DNA from: Massospora cicadina
Lineage: Eukaryota; Entomophthoromycota; Entomophthoromycetes; Entomophthorales; Entomophthoraceae
Direction: 5' to 3'
Assembly: GCA_022478985.1 (NCBI GenBank)
Contig: JAKSZP010017401.1
Span: forward strand, 38,820-102,819
DNA: 64,000 bases
A program made the position numbers and the translations under genes. Below the pieces are notes generated by a model. That model saw only the letters and a program-made list of their open reading frames with translations, had not been told where the DNA came from and ran no database searches. Shown here in pieces: positions 46,269-57,644 of the stretch. Numbering within the stretch: position 1 is the first letter of the stretch; the number at the start of each line of letters is the position of its first letter.

Positions 46269-48156
46269 CATATACTATTGACGTCTTTTACCTCAAATAG
46301 ATCTGATGGTCTCATAAAATTAGTTGCATAATTATTAAGTTACACACATCATTCAAAGATGAATAATACACTGTTTCTGCTAGTGAATTACATGTTGCCA
46401 GCATTAGGAGAGATAATTTCACCTGGTTTGATAATTAGAGGTAAGGTAGCAGTTTTTTCTAAGAGAAAGTTTACAATTTACAGCACCACTAAATACTACC
46501 AACGTCCTGATCCAGATTTTCCAAATTGTGACCTTTGCATTTTGAACGTAATTTGACCTTAAGTATCTACCTCACTGGATTTTATCAGAAATTCCTGTTA
46601 GAGCATAATGTCAGACTTTTTGGTTATGAAAACTGTTAATCAAATTGATAATTTTGTTTATCTGATAGTGCAGCTGGAATTTTTGCTGACCCTAGCTGTG
46701 GTTCATCCCCCATGCATCCAATATCGCCAACACTTGTTATAAACGCCTCCCACATATTACACGGAACTTTTATTCTAAATTTCTTCCAGTTTTCAAGCCG
46801 CTTAGTGCAGCCTGTTTTTACCATTAATAAAAAGCCACTTTGTCCTTCAAGGATTATGGTTTTACAGTTATGCTGGTTACTAAAAGCTCTGGACCAAGTT
46901 TATTGGCTTTGGCACATTATTTTTCAGGATCTTTTGTTTTTCCACCCCTTCAATATACCAAGTCAAATTTTTATGTCAGCATGGTGTCAGCTGCACTCCC
47001 ACCTCCCATCCTGCTTTCAGTTGGGCTGCATGCAACCATAACGCCATCCCACTCCAGTGAGCTTCAATGTGTGCCATTTGTCATTTCTCTTGTTTTTCTG
47101 CTGCACCATGCCTGTCATTTGAAAGGTGACACCCACTTTTTTCAGAAGAGTTTACATCTTTCAGGGATCCACCTCGCCATGTGTTCCCAGGGCCTGAGTG
47201 CCTGTAAATGGCCCTTGTTGAAGTTTTAGCCTACTTCAAATGGGCTGGGAACTTCTTTGGAGATAATTAGGAGTTTTGAACGCCTATTGTATTGAGACTA
47301 TAGACCAGATGGTAAAAATAGTCAAGATATAAACTCGTTGAAAATGGACTTCAAGGCTCTTTTTTTCTGTTGTTTACTTGTACAATGGCTCACTGCCCTG
47401 ATCCTTCTGATTTCAAGTAATTTTTAACTTTAATACAACGGAAAAGTATTAAATAAAAAGGCTTGTATATAAAACTATTAAGTTGTAGTGATAGAATACT
47501 ATGTTTTATTTTTATGAACTTAGAGATAATTTATATTGTTTGATTTTTACCACGTCTTCCATTACACCTCATTTCTCAGTGGCACTTAGCCATTGGAACA
47601 CAATAAATTCGTCTGAGGGTCTACAATCTATTAGAATCTTAGTAACTTTACACGTCCTCAGGATTGGTGTCTAACTGACAGTTATCTCAAGACAGCGTTT
47701 CTTCTGACGCATCTGAAAATTAGCTAAACTGTCACTCCTCTCAAGCAATTGGTAGCACATATCAGGGCGATTCATACCACTAATTAGTATTTAATTTGAT
47801 CAATAACTTGATTGACATAAAAACAAATTTTGTCATAGATCAACAAAGCCCATGAGCTCAGGCAATTAAGTCAACTATTATTAGATCTGACTCAACCAAC
47901 AAAGCCCCAAGGCCCATGTCATCATAGTCAAATATTATTAAGTGGAATTGCTAGGCTGTGGATCCCAAGCTTTGCATATACTTTGATATTCTGATCCACA
48001 ATCACTGATATCTTTGATATAATCACATAATAAATAAGGCATAAGCTAATATTATTATGCCCCTATTAGATTACCTGATGATTAGGTCTTTAACTACTCA
48101 ACACTTCCCCGCAAGACTGGATAAAAGCAGCAGGTACCCTTCTTTCTGGGTCACAA
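46269..48156. other. Unassigned, with plus-strand coding-like fragments
   Basis: Frames at 46,359-46,556, 46,712-47,041 and 46,840-47,229 overlap in different phases and look like pieces of one broken frame (for example LIIRGKVAVFSKRKF and MVSAALPPPILLSVGLH). None matches a family I know. From 47,240 to 48,156 there is no coding signal. The 3' LTR expected for the minus-strand element starting at 55.6 kb was sought here and not found. Confidence 0.35.
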
Positions 48157-49365
48157 TGTCCAACTTCTTACAATCTTTGATTTATGAGCACTATGCCAAT
48201 AGCCTTCCAGCCTTGGACAAACAAGTTTTTTAAAATTAAGAACTTCCATTCAGCATGCTATGGTAAACTTGGGCGCGTTGGCTTCAATCTCTCTGCTGGT
48301 TCAACCAGCTACGCTTCAACGGTACCCAAAAGTTCAGCTTTGCATCCTGCTGCGACTTCAGCAATTGTCAATGAACCTGAACATGCCCCCTTGACTTCAA
48401 GTTCTGCCCGACAAAAATCCTGATGGGCTGAGCGTGATCCTCCTTTGACCGTCTCCTTAACTCTTTGTGCTTCTGAAGCCAGTCAGCCCAAAGAAACCCT
48501 CATTTGGCATCAATTATCTTTGGATGGGATCTCCTTCCCAGCTTCCTGTTCTCACTTTTCAAGTCTTTCCTTCCTCCAGTTTTATTTTTTTCCCTATGTG
48601 CGAGCAGTGTGGCTTCATCAGGTTTTGGAAATTCAATGTTGGAACTTGTAGAAGCCTACTTGTCATCTGCACTTGCCTCTGAGCCTGAGGTTGACTCATT
48701 TGATATTTTTGAGGATAATCAGGCACTTATTTTTTCTAACTTGGTAGCTAGGCTTTGGTGTGAACCCATTGTAGTACATAATGAAATACACGTCCTGTTA
48801 GGCCTCAAAAGTTGGGTTCAAAAGATTGGCATATCCTAGTAATATACCAAGCCCTTTGAAAAAGCCTGTAGAGAGGGCTTTCTAAAACAAAATACATCCT
48901 TCAGATGGCTCTTCTGGGCACATGCGTTTTCTTCCATCCTTCCTCTCTTTCTACTGAGACTATGTGCGACAAGTACAAGGTTTTAGATGAGGCCTGTTTG
49001 CAGATGTTTTGCACAAAAGTGTTCCTCCTCCCAATTTACCCTTGTCTTGAAAGGCTTCTCACCATTTATATCTTCCTTTCTGCGGCATTTTCTCCAGAGT
49101 CATTCCTCTCTTGCCTGTCCCAAAGTCCCTTACAATGGTCATTTCCTTTAGTTCAATGGCTTTTTTAAGTGACTAGGCCAGAGTGGCTGGTGCTTGGCCT
49201 TTTTGGGTTTGCTTCATCTCTGACAGGGTCTTGATAGTCGAGACTTATATGAGATTCACATATCCCCTACACTGCCACAGGCTTCCCCAGTTCAATCTCA
49301 CTCTCCTCCCCTCTTTTGAAGAAAGGTCATCCAGCCCCTGTGGTGATGAGGCCTTGAAACTATGA
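48157..49365 (+). pseudogene. Gag-like frame antisense to neighbouring pol (copy 1)
   Basis: Start at 48,157 (MSNFLQSLIYEHYANSLPALDKQVF), then Ser/Ala/Thr-rich sequence, and a helical, acidic part (VEAYLSSALASEPEVDSF, IVVHNEIHVLLGLKSWVQ). Several shifts and stops are present. It lies on the plus strand and ends about 75 bp before the 3' end of a minus-strand pol. A similarly placed frame at 56,149 starts MSNSELQYQQLLNSLSDQDL. Length and helical content recall a Gag, but no zinc knuckle or catalytic motif is seen. It could be an antisense accessory frame of this Gypsy family, or Gag of another element inserted there. Confidence 0.45.
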
Positions 49366-49439
49366 ATTAAATTTTATATTTGACTATTAAAGTCTTTTTT
49401 AGTTTATCAGGGTTTTTTTCTTTTTGGTATTATTCTATA

Positions 49440-50340
49440 TGATATGTATGAAAAAACTTAGTATGCACTCGATTCACAATTCAGTCGCCTTGATCCTTAA
49501 TGGTATATATATCTTAGGATAATTTCAATAATATGATAAATGGATCTTTACAAAGCAAGGCCAGCTTGTGCGCGTGGTCTACACTATGAGTGTCAAAATA
49601 TTCTACTAAGTCTCCTTCTTGGAACTTAGACAAAGCAGCTCATTTAGCATCATCATAGTTCTTCTGGCTGGTTTTTTGATTAATCACGTTCTGATAAGCT
49701 TCAGATTGTAACTTGATTAAGGTCTTCGCCAGTTGCTCAACATAACTCTTTTGGGCCAATTACCTCAGTTGAATTGAGTACTAAGTATAATAACGGAGGT
49801 TGAGCGGGCTGTCTAACATACAGAAGTCAAACAGAGAGTAACCCATGCTTCTGTGATGTCCAATATTGTATGCAAATAACGTAGCACTAATGAAAGTAGC
49901 CCATTGCAAAGGTGTCACGGCTGCTTTTTGCGCAATATGTTGACAAGAGTGCCATTCAGTCGGTCTACTATACCATTAGTCACAGGATGGTATGGTGTTG
50001 ACAACACTCCCTTGATGGATATCAACTTGTTTTACCATTGCACCATATGGGAAGTAAAATTTGTGCCATTATCCGTCAAGATCTTCTTGAGCATCCATGA
50101 TTAAAAAATAAAGTCCATAACAAACTTGGCAGTAGTCAAGGCCCCAACGTCTGAAAGTTGCTTTTGCTTCCACCCATACAATCAGATGGTCAATAGCAAT
50201 TATTATGTATTTATTGCCTAGGCCACTCACAAGCAAAGGGCTGACTACATCAATTGACACGGTATGCGAGGCCCAGATAAGGTTTGATCAATTGATATTT
50301 CACATCTGAATTCATAAGCTTTGCAATTTGGCATGAATGG
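49440..50340 (-). pseudogene. pol: Integrase of the 49.4-55.6 kb element
   Basis: Minus reading gives MSIDVVSPLLVSGLGNKYI with the first Asp (about 50,235-50,260), IIIAIDHLIVWVEAKA, then KILTDNGTNFTSHMVQW near 50,035-50,085 with the second Asp. [16 protein letters not shown] near 49,950-50,000 has the third acidic residue as Asp instead of Glu. Thus all three acidic positions persist in some form, though frames shift between them. The zinc module and C-terminal module are less readable. Confidence 0.7.
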
Positions 50341-50689
50341 CGTTTATTGATTACGACTTGGATATCAAATTGCAATGAATCACAATAGTAACTAGATCAA
50401 ATTAATTCTAGCGTTTTTTCAATCATCCATACCCAACGGCCTTGTGAGCTTGTGTAATAATCTCCATTCATTTTGAAGGTTTTGAGAAAATTCTCCGCTG
50501 CCCCTCAGGCTTACTCTTATATAAAGCTCCATTTTTAATATTTAATGTTGGTTTTTGCTTTTTTGATCGCCTTATGTACTTCAGGAGGCTCATCCCAATA
50601 TTTTTGATAAATCATTTTTTCATGAAGCTTATTGGCCAAACTGCTCAGAGTGGCTACAATAGGAAGTCATGATAGTTTATCTGCATTTT

Positions 50690-51235
50690 GATGGGCTGCT
50701 CAGCTCTATGAATAATTTCATAGTCATACACCTGTAACTTCAGAGCCCAGCGGGCTAATCATCCCTTAGGTTCCTAGATATTGTGGAGCCATCATAATGA
50801 GCTGCGATACATCACTGCTTTAAATTTGGTGCTATGATTGTGCACCTGAAATTGTTTAAAGTGTAGATGACAGCCAAACACTCCCACTCAGTCAACATAT
50901 AATTACGTTCATGCAAATTCAGCGTCCTGCAGCAATAAGCAACCAGCTGATTCTCGCCATCATCCCCAACCTGGGATAACACACCCCAATCATGGTCAAT
51001 GAGGCATCAGTTTGTACAATAAATGGACTGCTGAAATCTGGATATCGGAGGACAGGTGCTGTGCTCATTGTGGTTTTCAAAGCCTCAAAAGCTTGCTGGT
51101 ACTCATCTGCCCAGAAAAAATGAACTCCTACTTTTAGTAAATGGAATAGAGGCTCAGCAATCATCATGAACCCTTTTAGAAATCTTTGATAGCATCCTAC
51201 CATGCCTAAGAATACTTGAACATCCCTCATACTCT
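50690..51235 (-). pseudogene. pol: RNase H and RT connection of the 49.4-55.6 kb element
   Basis: The minus frame at 50,919-51,230 begins MRDVQVFLGMVGCYQRFLKGF, then MIAEPLFHLLKVGVHFFWADE, QQAFEALKTTMSTAPVLRYP and FIVQTDASLTMIGV, the RT thumb leading into RNase H with TDAS intact. It continues in other frames with HERNYMLTEWECLAVIYTL near 50,880-50,925 and FRCTI-type text. Confidence 0.75.
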
Positions 51236-52050
51236 TCAGAATTTACATATTTTTAATCCCTTGATCTTTTGAGGTTGAGGCCGCAAGCCCTTGTAATTAA
51301 TGACAAACCCAAGGTAATCCAATTGTTCTTCAAATAATTATTATTTTCTAGGTTTTAACTTCATATTGGCCTTCAACAGCCATTAAAACATTTGTTCAAG
51401 GTGCTCCAGATGTTTGGAAAACATTCACAAAAAGACATTGATATCATTCATTTACTCCAGTACGCAGGAAACCTAAGGTCCCCCAAAATTGTGTCCATTG
51501 CGCGCTGAAAGGTTGCAGGTGCATTAAACAACATCTGTGGCATGTGCATCAGTTGAATCATCCCTTGCGCAGAAATCATCGTGCACTTCTCCTGATCCTC
51601 TTAAGGTATTTCAATTTGCCTGTATCTGGAGATAAGGTCCATTGTGGTAAAATACTTCGCCCCTCCCAGACGGCCAGGGCATCATCAATTCTAAGCAACG
51701 GAAATTAACCTTTTTCATAATGACATTGAGGCAATGATAATCAATTACAACTCAATTGCTGCTGTTTTTCCATCATATTGGAATTTTTCTGGCCCACGGG
51801 CTTTTTGAGGGCACAATCAATCCACTTTTCAGCAATTTGTCTAGCTTTTCTCTGACTACTTTGTCACTAGCTTGAGGGCACTGGATTGGCCTCATTATAA
51901 TAGGCATATGGTATCCAGTCTCTACGAAATGCTGCTCCCTTTTGCACAACCTAAATCTGGCTCATCTTAAGAATAAATTTTGGAGTATCGTTCAAATAAC
52001 TATAGTGCTTCATCCATCTGTTGTTCTGATAATCCAGTAAATAACTCTCA
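51236..52050 (-). pseudogene. pol: Reverse transcriptase of the 49.4-55.6 kb element
   Basis: Readable blocks on the minus strand are DLISRYRQIEIP near 51,610-51,650 (usual DLxSGYWQIEL), CTMISAQGMIQLMHMPQ and LFNAPATFQRAMDTILGD near 51,490-51,590. The active-site region near 51,440-51,470 has stops and reads WSK-MISMS instead of YLDDINVFS. Upstream motifs are in 51,700-52,000. Confidence 0.65.
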
Positions 52051-52420
52051 GGGAATTACAGTATGTGCCCAAAGGCTCTCAGTCAGTAAATTTAACTCAG
52101 ATAAATTTCCAAATTTGACAATTGATTTTAACTCATCCATCAGAATCAGATGCATGAATGCAACTACTTGATATTCCTTGACCTTAATAATTTGGCTGGT
52201 TAAATCTGATAATAAAACATTAATTTCCCTACGCCCTGGTATAAGTATGCCAGGCGCTATATTAGGTTCCATCTGAGAACAATTCCTAGGGGGGTAAAAC
52301 CTCCCTGTATAGTCCTTCTGGAATATCCAGCCTAGTCCCAGACCTCATAATTAGTGATGGACCGGAGCTATTGTTGCATCCTTATTCACCTGTAGAGGTA
52401 TTCCTCAATTTTTGTTTATG
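52048..52420 (-). pseudogene. pol: Protease-RT linker of the 49.4-55.6 kb element
   Basis: The frame 52,048-52,272 reads IAPGILIPGRREINVLLSD and IIKVKEYQVVAFMHLI. It is alignable with 60,168-60,476 (APGILMPGYGKIQVLLANL; IKVKRNQIIAFVHLIP). This is the small beta-strand-rich domain that sits between protease and RT in these elements; its role is not clear. Confidence 0.6.
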
Positions 52421-52769
52421 GCAGTTGGCATGGGGAAGCTTTGATTTCCCCGCTTAGATATCCTATTGGTATTATTCCATTGGCATAATGTATTACAATA
52501 AAGTTTTTGAGACAGCTAGTGGGCTTTGTATTGTCACAAGAGTAATAAATTGGAAGTGATTGGCCTAATATTGTCAAGATGTTTTCTTTAAAATTGCACA
52601 AGATCCATAGGTCTTTAGAGAACTAGTTCTAATTAATATATCATAATTGGCCTTAGGAAAGCACTATCGCGGGTGCAGCTACTACCAAAGCTCCAAATCA
52701 CAGTGACAGGGCGCTGTAAGCTCCTTCACTCTTAGTGCTTATGGGACCTGCGGTCCCATATTCCCAATT

Positions 52770-52920
52770 GTGATCAATGTTTAGAGCAATTTTCAACTCT
52801 TGACCAGCTTCTTGGAAACAATGTTTACTGGTGCTCCGCTATCAACAATAGCTATAACTTTGATCTTGTTGACCAGAATATCCACATATGTGCACTATGG
52901 GTACTAAGAATCATTAGAGT
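52770..52920 (-). pseudogene. pol: Aspartic protease of the 49.4-55.6 kb element
   Basis: Minus reading gives YVDILVNKIKVIAIVDSGAP followed by VNIVSKKLVKS. DSG is the accepted alternative of the DTG catalytic triplet, so the active-site loop is intact here. Sequence on either side is broken. Confidence 0.7.
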
Positions 52921-53363
52921 TTATTAAGTAAATATGGAAAAATCCAAAGAGTTAAGTGTGCACTTAGGAATAAACCAATTAAAACATTCATTGATGATCG
53001 TGCAAATTGGCATAGCTATATTCTCCCCCTTCAAGCAAGGGGTTTCTGCTGCAATGATCAGCCCCTCTTCCAGAAAAATCTCCAGTATCTATTGCACATA
53101 CAGTTTAATGACTACTTCAGAGGCTTCAGGTAAGACAAACTTACTATAAGAGTGAGTTACCATATGTAAGTTCATAGATTCCTCATTTCGTGCTAAAATA
53201 AAAAATTTTTCGCTGGTAATTGAGGCCCCATGGCCTGCATTTTCTTTTCAGTCGGGTGGAACTTATGTTTTTGGCACAATAGAGCGTCCCGCATCTATTG
53301 TGCTTGTTCTTTTCCTTCCTCCTGTGCGTTATCTAAAAGAACTACATTAACACTATGCTGATG

Positions 53364-53405
53364 GCATTGGTAAGCATAGTGACCTTTACAATTGCAATTA
53401 AAGCA
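53364..53405 (-). pseudogene. gag: Intact CCHC zinc knuckle of Gag nucleocapsid
   Basis: CFNCNCKGHYAYQC matches C-X2-C-X4-H-X4-C with all ligands present. It is the nucleic-acid-binding end of Gag and fixes the strand. A basic, Ser/Pro-rich stretch (GPAASSRKPFNTNKK) precedes it. Confidence 0.8.
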
Positions 53406-53429
53406 AGTAATTTCACTCACTGGCCGTGG

Positions 53430-54423
53430 GGATCTTGTATTTGAGTTTTGCTCATTTTTTACAGGTAAATTACTGTCAGTCTTTTTATTGGTATTGAAGG
53501 GTTTTCTAGAAGAGGCAGCAGGTCCCGATCTGTACCCAATATTAGGAGGTCCATAATTTTGTGAACATCTGCACAGATAATTAATGATTTGGATGTTGCA
53601 AGGTTTTGCACAAAAGCAGGCAGTAAAATTTTGACAAATTTTGGTAATATTGTGCTACATGTTATAATTTAATCTTAGCGTCAAAATTGACCATAGCCTT
53701 AGCGCCTAGGATATCTCTAGCTTTGCAATATAATCAATCTGCAAACTTTTTAATTGGTTCATCTTTCTCAAAGCAAATGTTCATAAACTTAAATTTTCTA
53801 GTGGACATATATTTTAGACCTCCATATTTACAAAGTACAGCTCTTTGACTTTGGCGTAGGTTGAGTTTTTGTTTATTTGAGGCATGATTAGCTCAATGCT
53901 CCACTCATCTAAGCAATTGGTCATAGTGGCTGCTTTGTTGCAGTCACTGGCCCCATAAATGGCCATTTTAAAGCGTTTAATAAATGTGGTTACACTTCCA
54001 TTATTGTAAAAAGCAGGAAGGTTTGACAGTTGGTAATTATTGTTTTCCCATTAATGGTTATCACAATTACTTCTTTGGTGGCTTGATACAGGCTTACTAG
54101 GACGCTGAGGCACTGTACCATGGTTTGAGGAATTGGGGTTGGCCAAAGCAACCATATTGCTAGGCATTTGTTGACATGCCTAGCATCTGTTTCAGTAGCT
54201 ACTTCCAAAGCTTTGTCCAAATAATATTCAGAAGTATTTACAGTCAATTGGTTCGTGACACACTGGTAATGCCCATCATCCAAAGATCAGATCTGATAAT
54301 TGATTTCATTTTCCCAATTGATACAGTTTCAAAAATATTTATCTCTAATTTTACAATTTTTCTCATTCAAGCTAGTATTTGTAGTTGCAGGACGGAAATC
54401 ACTTGGACCTTTTCCTTAATTGC
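53430..54423 (-). pseudogene. gag: Decayed Gag capsid region of the 49.4-55.6 kb element
   Basis: From 54,423 downwards: a helical N-terminal part (AIKEKVQVISVLQLQILA), then DDGHYQCVTNQLTVNTSEYY in the frame 53,990-54,283. The capsid core follows with NNGSVTTFIKRFKMAIYGAS, AATMTNCLDEWSIELIMPQI and YAKVKELY near 53,830-54,000. The LTR ends right before Gag, leaving no room for a TGGTGCTCAC-type primer site. Stops and shifts throughout. Confidence 0.65.
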
Positions 54424-55574
54424 TGTAATAATTTACTGTTTCATGGTTATTATTGGCAAAAAACCCTATTAATCTTTTTACTGAGCAGGTTCATTTTTTT
54501 TACTTTGTCTGAATTGTATAGTGAATCAATTATCAGTTGATAATAGTATGATGATTATTATCTGTAGTTGAGCATGAATTATTATATTTTGGCCTAATGC
54601 TCAGCCAGTATTCCCGATTAAATACTTGAGATGTCATTATCAAGGGCTTCATTCTCTTATTCTGTCCAACCTGATCTTTGCTGAGACTCCCTGGTGACAG
54701 TCTCTTCTATCCAACACACAGTTGGCAGCAATCCCCAATTGCGTCTCCTTCTTCTCTAGATCCCCGCTCAGATCTTTACTCTTTTCACTAAAAGTCTCCC
54801 AATTAACACACACAGCAATAATATCCTTGAGAAGAATAGCACAATTGAAAGATGATGATAGTTTACTACTTAAACTATATATCTGGATGAAAATTATAGA
54901 ACTATATAACTCTGTTGTCATAAATACTGTTTTTTATTATAAGTGAATACTAGGGAATTTATAGTGGGGATTTGGTCATCTAACCCTCAGTTGACACCTC
55001 TTTGATGAAACGGCAGCCAATGCCATTGAATCACCCATCCTTGTCTTGGCAGCGATGGTCTTCTCCATCCTGGCTAGGATTCCATTGTTGGACATCCTCA
55101 AGACCTAAATAAAAAGAGTTGGAAAACATGTCCCTAACGTTTTCCTCTCGTTCTAAGTGAACCTACCATATTTGGCTAGCAACCTTCTTAGGTAATGGGA
55201 CTTAATTCCAATTAAGGCAGGTCACGCACCAACCAATCAATTCACTAGTTTCAGGCAGCATCACTCGCCTCATAACATGCTATTAATTGCCAATCATTCA
55301 GTGATGAAACCCAACCAATTTAATCAGTACAGCTGATAGTTAATCACTGTCAGATGCACCTATTTCATTGGCAAATTTGCTCAAAGAGATCTTAAGTATT
55401 CATCCAGATTGATCCCTGACAGATATGACCAGGAAAATATCCCAAAATTCCTTTGAACGTAGTTACTTTAAAATTCAGGCCAACCAATTTCCAATTCATT
55501 TTGCCCTAGGGAATTATCCCCTAGCAATTCCTGGTAATCTAGCAGGCTGAGAATATGGGCAAAATCCCAATACA
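54424..55574 (-). repeat. 5' LTR of the minus-strand element
   Basis: On the minus strand it starts TGTATTGGGATTTTGCCC and ends ATTATTACA. It is inverted relative to, and colinear with, the solo LTR at 43,107-44,248. Shared blocks include CTTAAGATCTC, AACGTTAGGGACA, CCATCGCTGC, GGTGTCAACTGAGGG and GATCTGAG-GGGGATCTAGAG-like text. Small open frames on both strands (54,649-54,946) are not genes. Confidence 0.8.
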
Positions 55575-56148
55575 TCCCCCCTCTTGCCTAGATTACAGCA
55601 ATAAAAGGACCAGGACATGAGAACACTGCTTTATACACTTGGTGGAATACTTCATTGGCTCAAGCGGAGTATGATCATCAGTACTCAACGCTGCTCGGGA
55701 TGACCTTCAGCATCCAGCGCTCTTCCTCTTCCTCCTCACTACTGCCTTCTCAGAGTGCGGTCCCCATGATCTACTGTTGTGCTGGCTGATCAATTTACTC
55801 GTGACAGTATTAGTCCTAGGATCCAGTTTCCCCCCATCAGGCAAATGACCCACTTTTGTATTCAGGATTCTTGGTCCAGTGTCCTTGATTTCCTGATTTT
55901 CTCCTCGTCCTAGACAGGAGATTATTGCCATCAATGTTCATTTCATGGCTAATTAAGAATACTTATTTTATTCGCCCTTGTTATTTCTCTCATATCCTCT
56001 TGGCTTAAGTCATTCCTAGTTCTTCTCTTGGAGAGCTTATTTCATTAATCTGAGATTAATGTCTCCAAAATTGGAGCTTATTGAATTATAGAGTGCATAA
56101 TGTCAACTTCCATATAAGTCCAACATCCCCCCCCTCTCATCCAGCTCA
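55575..56148. other. Leader region before the second antisense frame
   Basis: No gene called. The minus-strand frame at 55,707-55,934 lacks motifs. Ser/Leu-rich plus-strand text near 55,710-55,760 may be a broken upstream part of the Gag-like frame. Confidence 0.3.
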
Positions 56149-57230
56149 TATGTCAAATTCTGAGTTGCAATACCAGCAACTTCTGAATAGTTTATCTGAT
56201 CAAGACCTCAGGATCTTCCAGCAGATGAGTTGTGATGCACGGCGGAACCTCTACTATAGTCCTTCCAGGACTCATATGCCTAGTCTGGTGTCAGTGGTTA
56301 GTCAATCTGTTGAACTACCAGAAATGGTAACTAATCCCTCCAAAACCAGGCTTGCAATCATTTCGAAATAACTCTCATCCGATTCTTCCTCTGTTGTTGA
56401 TTCCAGAGTAGGATTTTGAAACTCTCCTAGATTTGGCTCCTTTTGCTGATACACCGACCATTGTCATGGATGTTCCAGAGATTATGCCATTTGCTCTTGA
56501 TTGCTTGTTTGTTGCTGTGTCAGACCTGCTTCCTGAGTTCCTCTTCCAACTCAGACAATATTACAAACCCGCTGTCCTGGCTACTAAGCTCACCATTGGT
56601 AACAGTATTCATTTTAAGCTCCCCTACGCTGAGCTTTGGGCCCAAGTCACTGAGGCTTTGTCCCTGGCGCTGAATCCCTCTGATCTTGATAACATCCTGG
56701 ATTGATACCACCGCTTAGCTCTTCACTTTGCTGGCCAAGTTCTTAGAAGTTGGTCCACAAAGCTTTTAGCCTCGCCCAAGTTTCACTATTCCTTCAGCTT
56801 CAGCATCTGAGAAGCCTGTAGTCGTTGCTTGCAGGATGCCATCTGCTCCCTGCACAACTATCTCTTCACTGGTGCTTCCCATCAGTATATTCTGCTTATG
56901 GCTTTAGTAGGGGGCATGATTTGGCAACCCCCATCAAGCATCCCATGTTTGCTGCTGGCCCATATGTCCAGTTTTTTAATAAAGCCCGTTGTCAGGCGCT
57001 CAAGCCTAAGCTTCTGGAACCTGATACCATATTGGGATTACTCAGGGTTATTTGCTGACTGCCTCTTCTTATATTGTTGCTTTCCTCCCCACTCCTGGGT
57101 TTTGCGATTGGCTTCTTTCAACATTTCAATTTTACCTCCCCTAGTCACTTTCTTGCAGGGCTCAGCATCCGCTCTAAGAACGTTTTTTCATGTAGGTCTA
57201 GCCCTCACTAGTGTCTGATCTCACATTGAT
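56149..57230 (+). pseudogene. Gag-like frame antisense to neighbouring pol (copy 2)
   Basis: Start at 56,149 (MSNSELQYQQLLNSLSDQDL, then RIFQQMSCDARRNLYY). After a shift, 56,433-56,705 reads PFALDCLFVAVSDLLPEFLF, YYKPAVLATKLTIGNSIHFK and LWAQVTEALSLALNPSDLDN. It continues to a RLALHFAGQVLRSWSTKLL segment and LLHNYLFTG-like text, all helical and without cysteine knuckles. The N-terminus resembles that at 48,157, and both lie head-to-head with a minus-strand pol 3' end. It recalls Gag-type helical proteins but no family can be named. Stops at 56,368 and 56,703. Confidence 0.45.
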
Positions 57231-57240
57231 TATAATGGGC

Positions 57241-57640
57241 TGTTCATTCCTACCACATTTTACCTTTCTCCCCAAGAGGTGACATAGCAGAATCATCCCC
57301 ATATTGAGGACAATTAATAAAAAAATATATAAAATTATGCCAGTTTTTTCTCTATACAGTTTATAATCTCTCTTTTTCCCTATATCTTTTATCAATTTTT
57401 TCTTTTATTTTTCTTTTTTCCATGGGACTTGACCTTTTATCAGTTCAGTGGTCCATCATTAAGTTTTCCCCAGACTGGGTCCTGGGTACTTAAACCTGCC
57501 AGTTATCTATGGTTCAGAGGTCCTTTTTTGGACTTAACATCTATAAAGGTTCAGAGGTCCGTTTATCAGACTTGACCTAATCATCAGGACATGGCAAAAT
57601 AATGGTACATCGGTCCTTTGGGAACTCTTTTAATTTTTTC
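57241..57640. repeat. T-rich spacer with repeated GTTCAGAGGTCC motif
   Basis: A pyrimidine-rich tract (57,340-57,425) is followed by imperfect repeats of GTTCAG(A/T)GGTCC at about 57,443, 57,510 and 57,551, with a weaker one near 57,606, most near a GGACTT-GACC or GACTTAAC phrase. It lies between the antisense frame and the pol 3' end. Possible untranslated or LTR-edge sequence. Confidence 0.4.
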
Positions 57641-57644
57641 ATAG

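Larger units (their letters stand above)
49430..55574 (-). mobile_element. Minus-strand Gypsy element, 3' LTR not found
   Basis: 5' LTR at 54,424-55,574, then Gag, protease, linker, RT, RNase H and integrase towards lower coordinates, the full Ty3/Gypsy order. No matching 3' LTR was seen below 49.4 kb; instead the antisense Gag-like frame follows. Either that frame belongs to the element and the 3' LTR is lost, or the element was cut there. Its LTR family also left the solo LTR at 43,107. Confidence 0.75.

Noticed and set aside
46359..49365. Possible envelope gene downstream of pol
   Set aside because: No signal peptide, cleavage site or fusion/transmembrane pattern in the proper strand order. 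The frames are antisense to the adjacent pol or belong to unassigned sequence.
54649..54946. Opposed 90- and 74-codon frames near 54.8 kb
   Set aside because: Both lie inside the 5' LTR, and the homologous solo LTR at 43.1-44.2 kb does not keep them.
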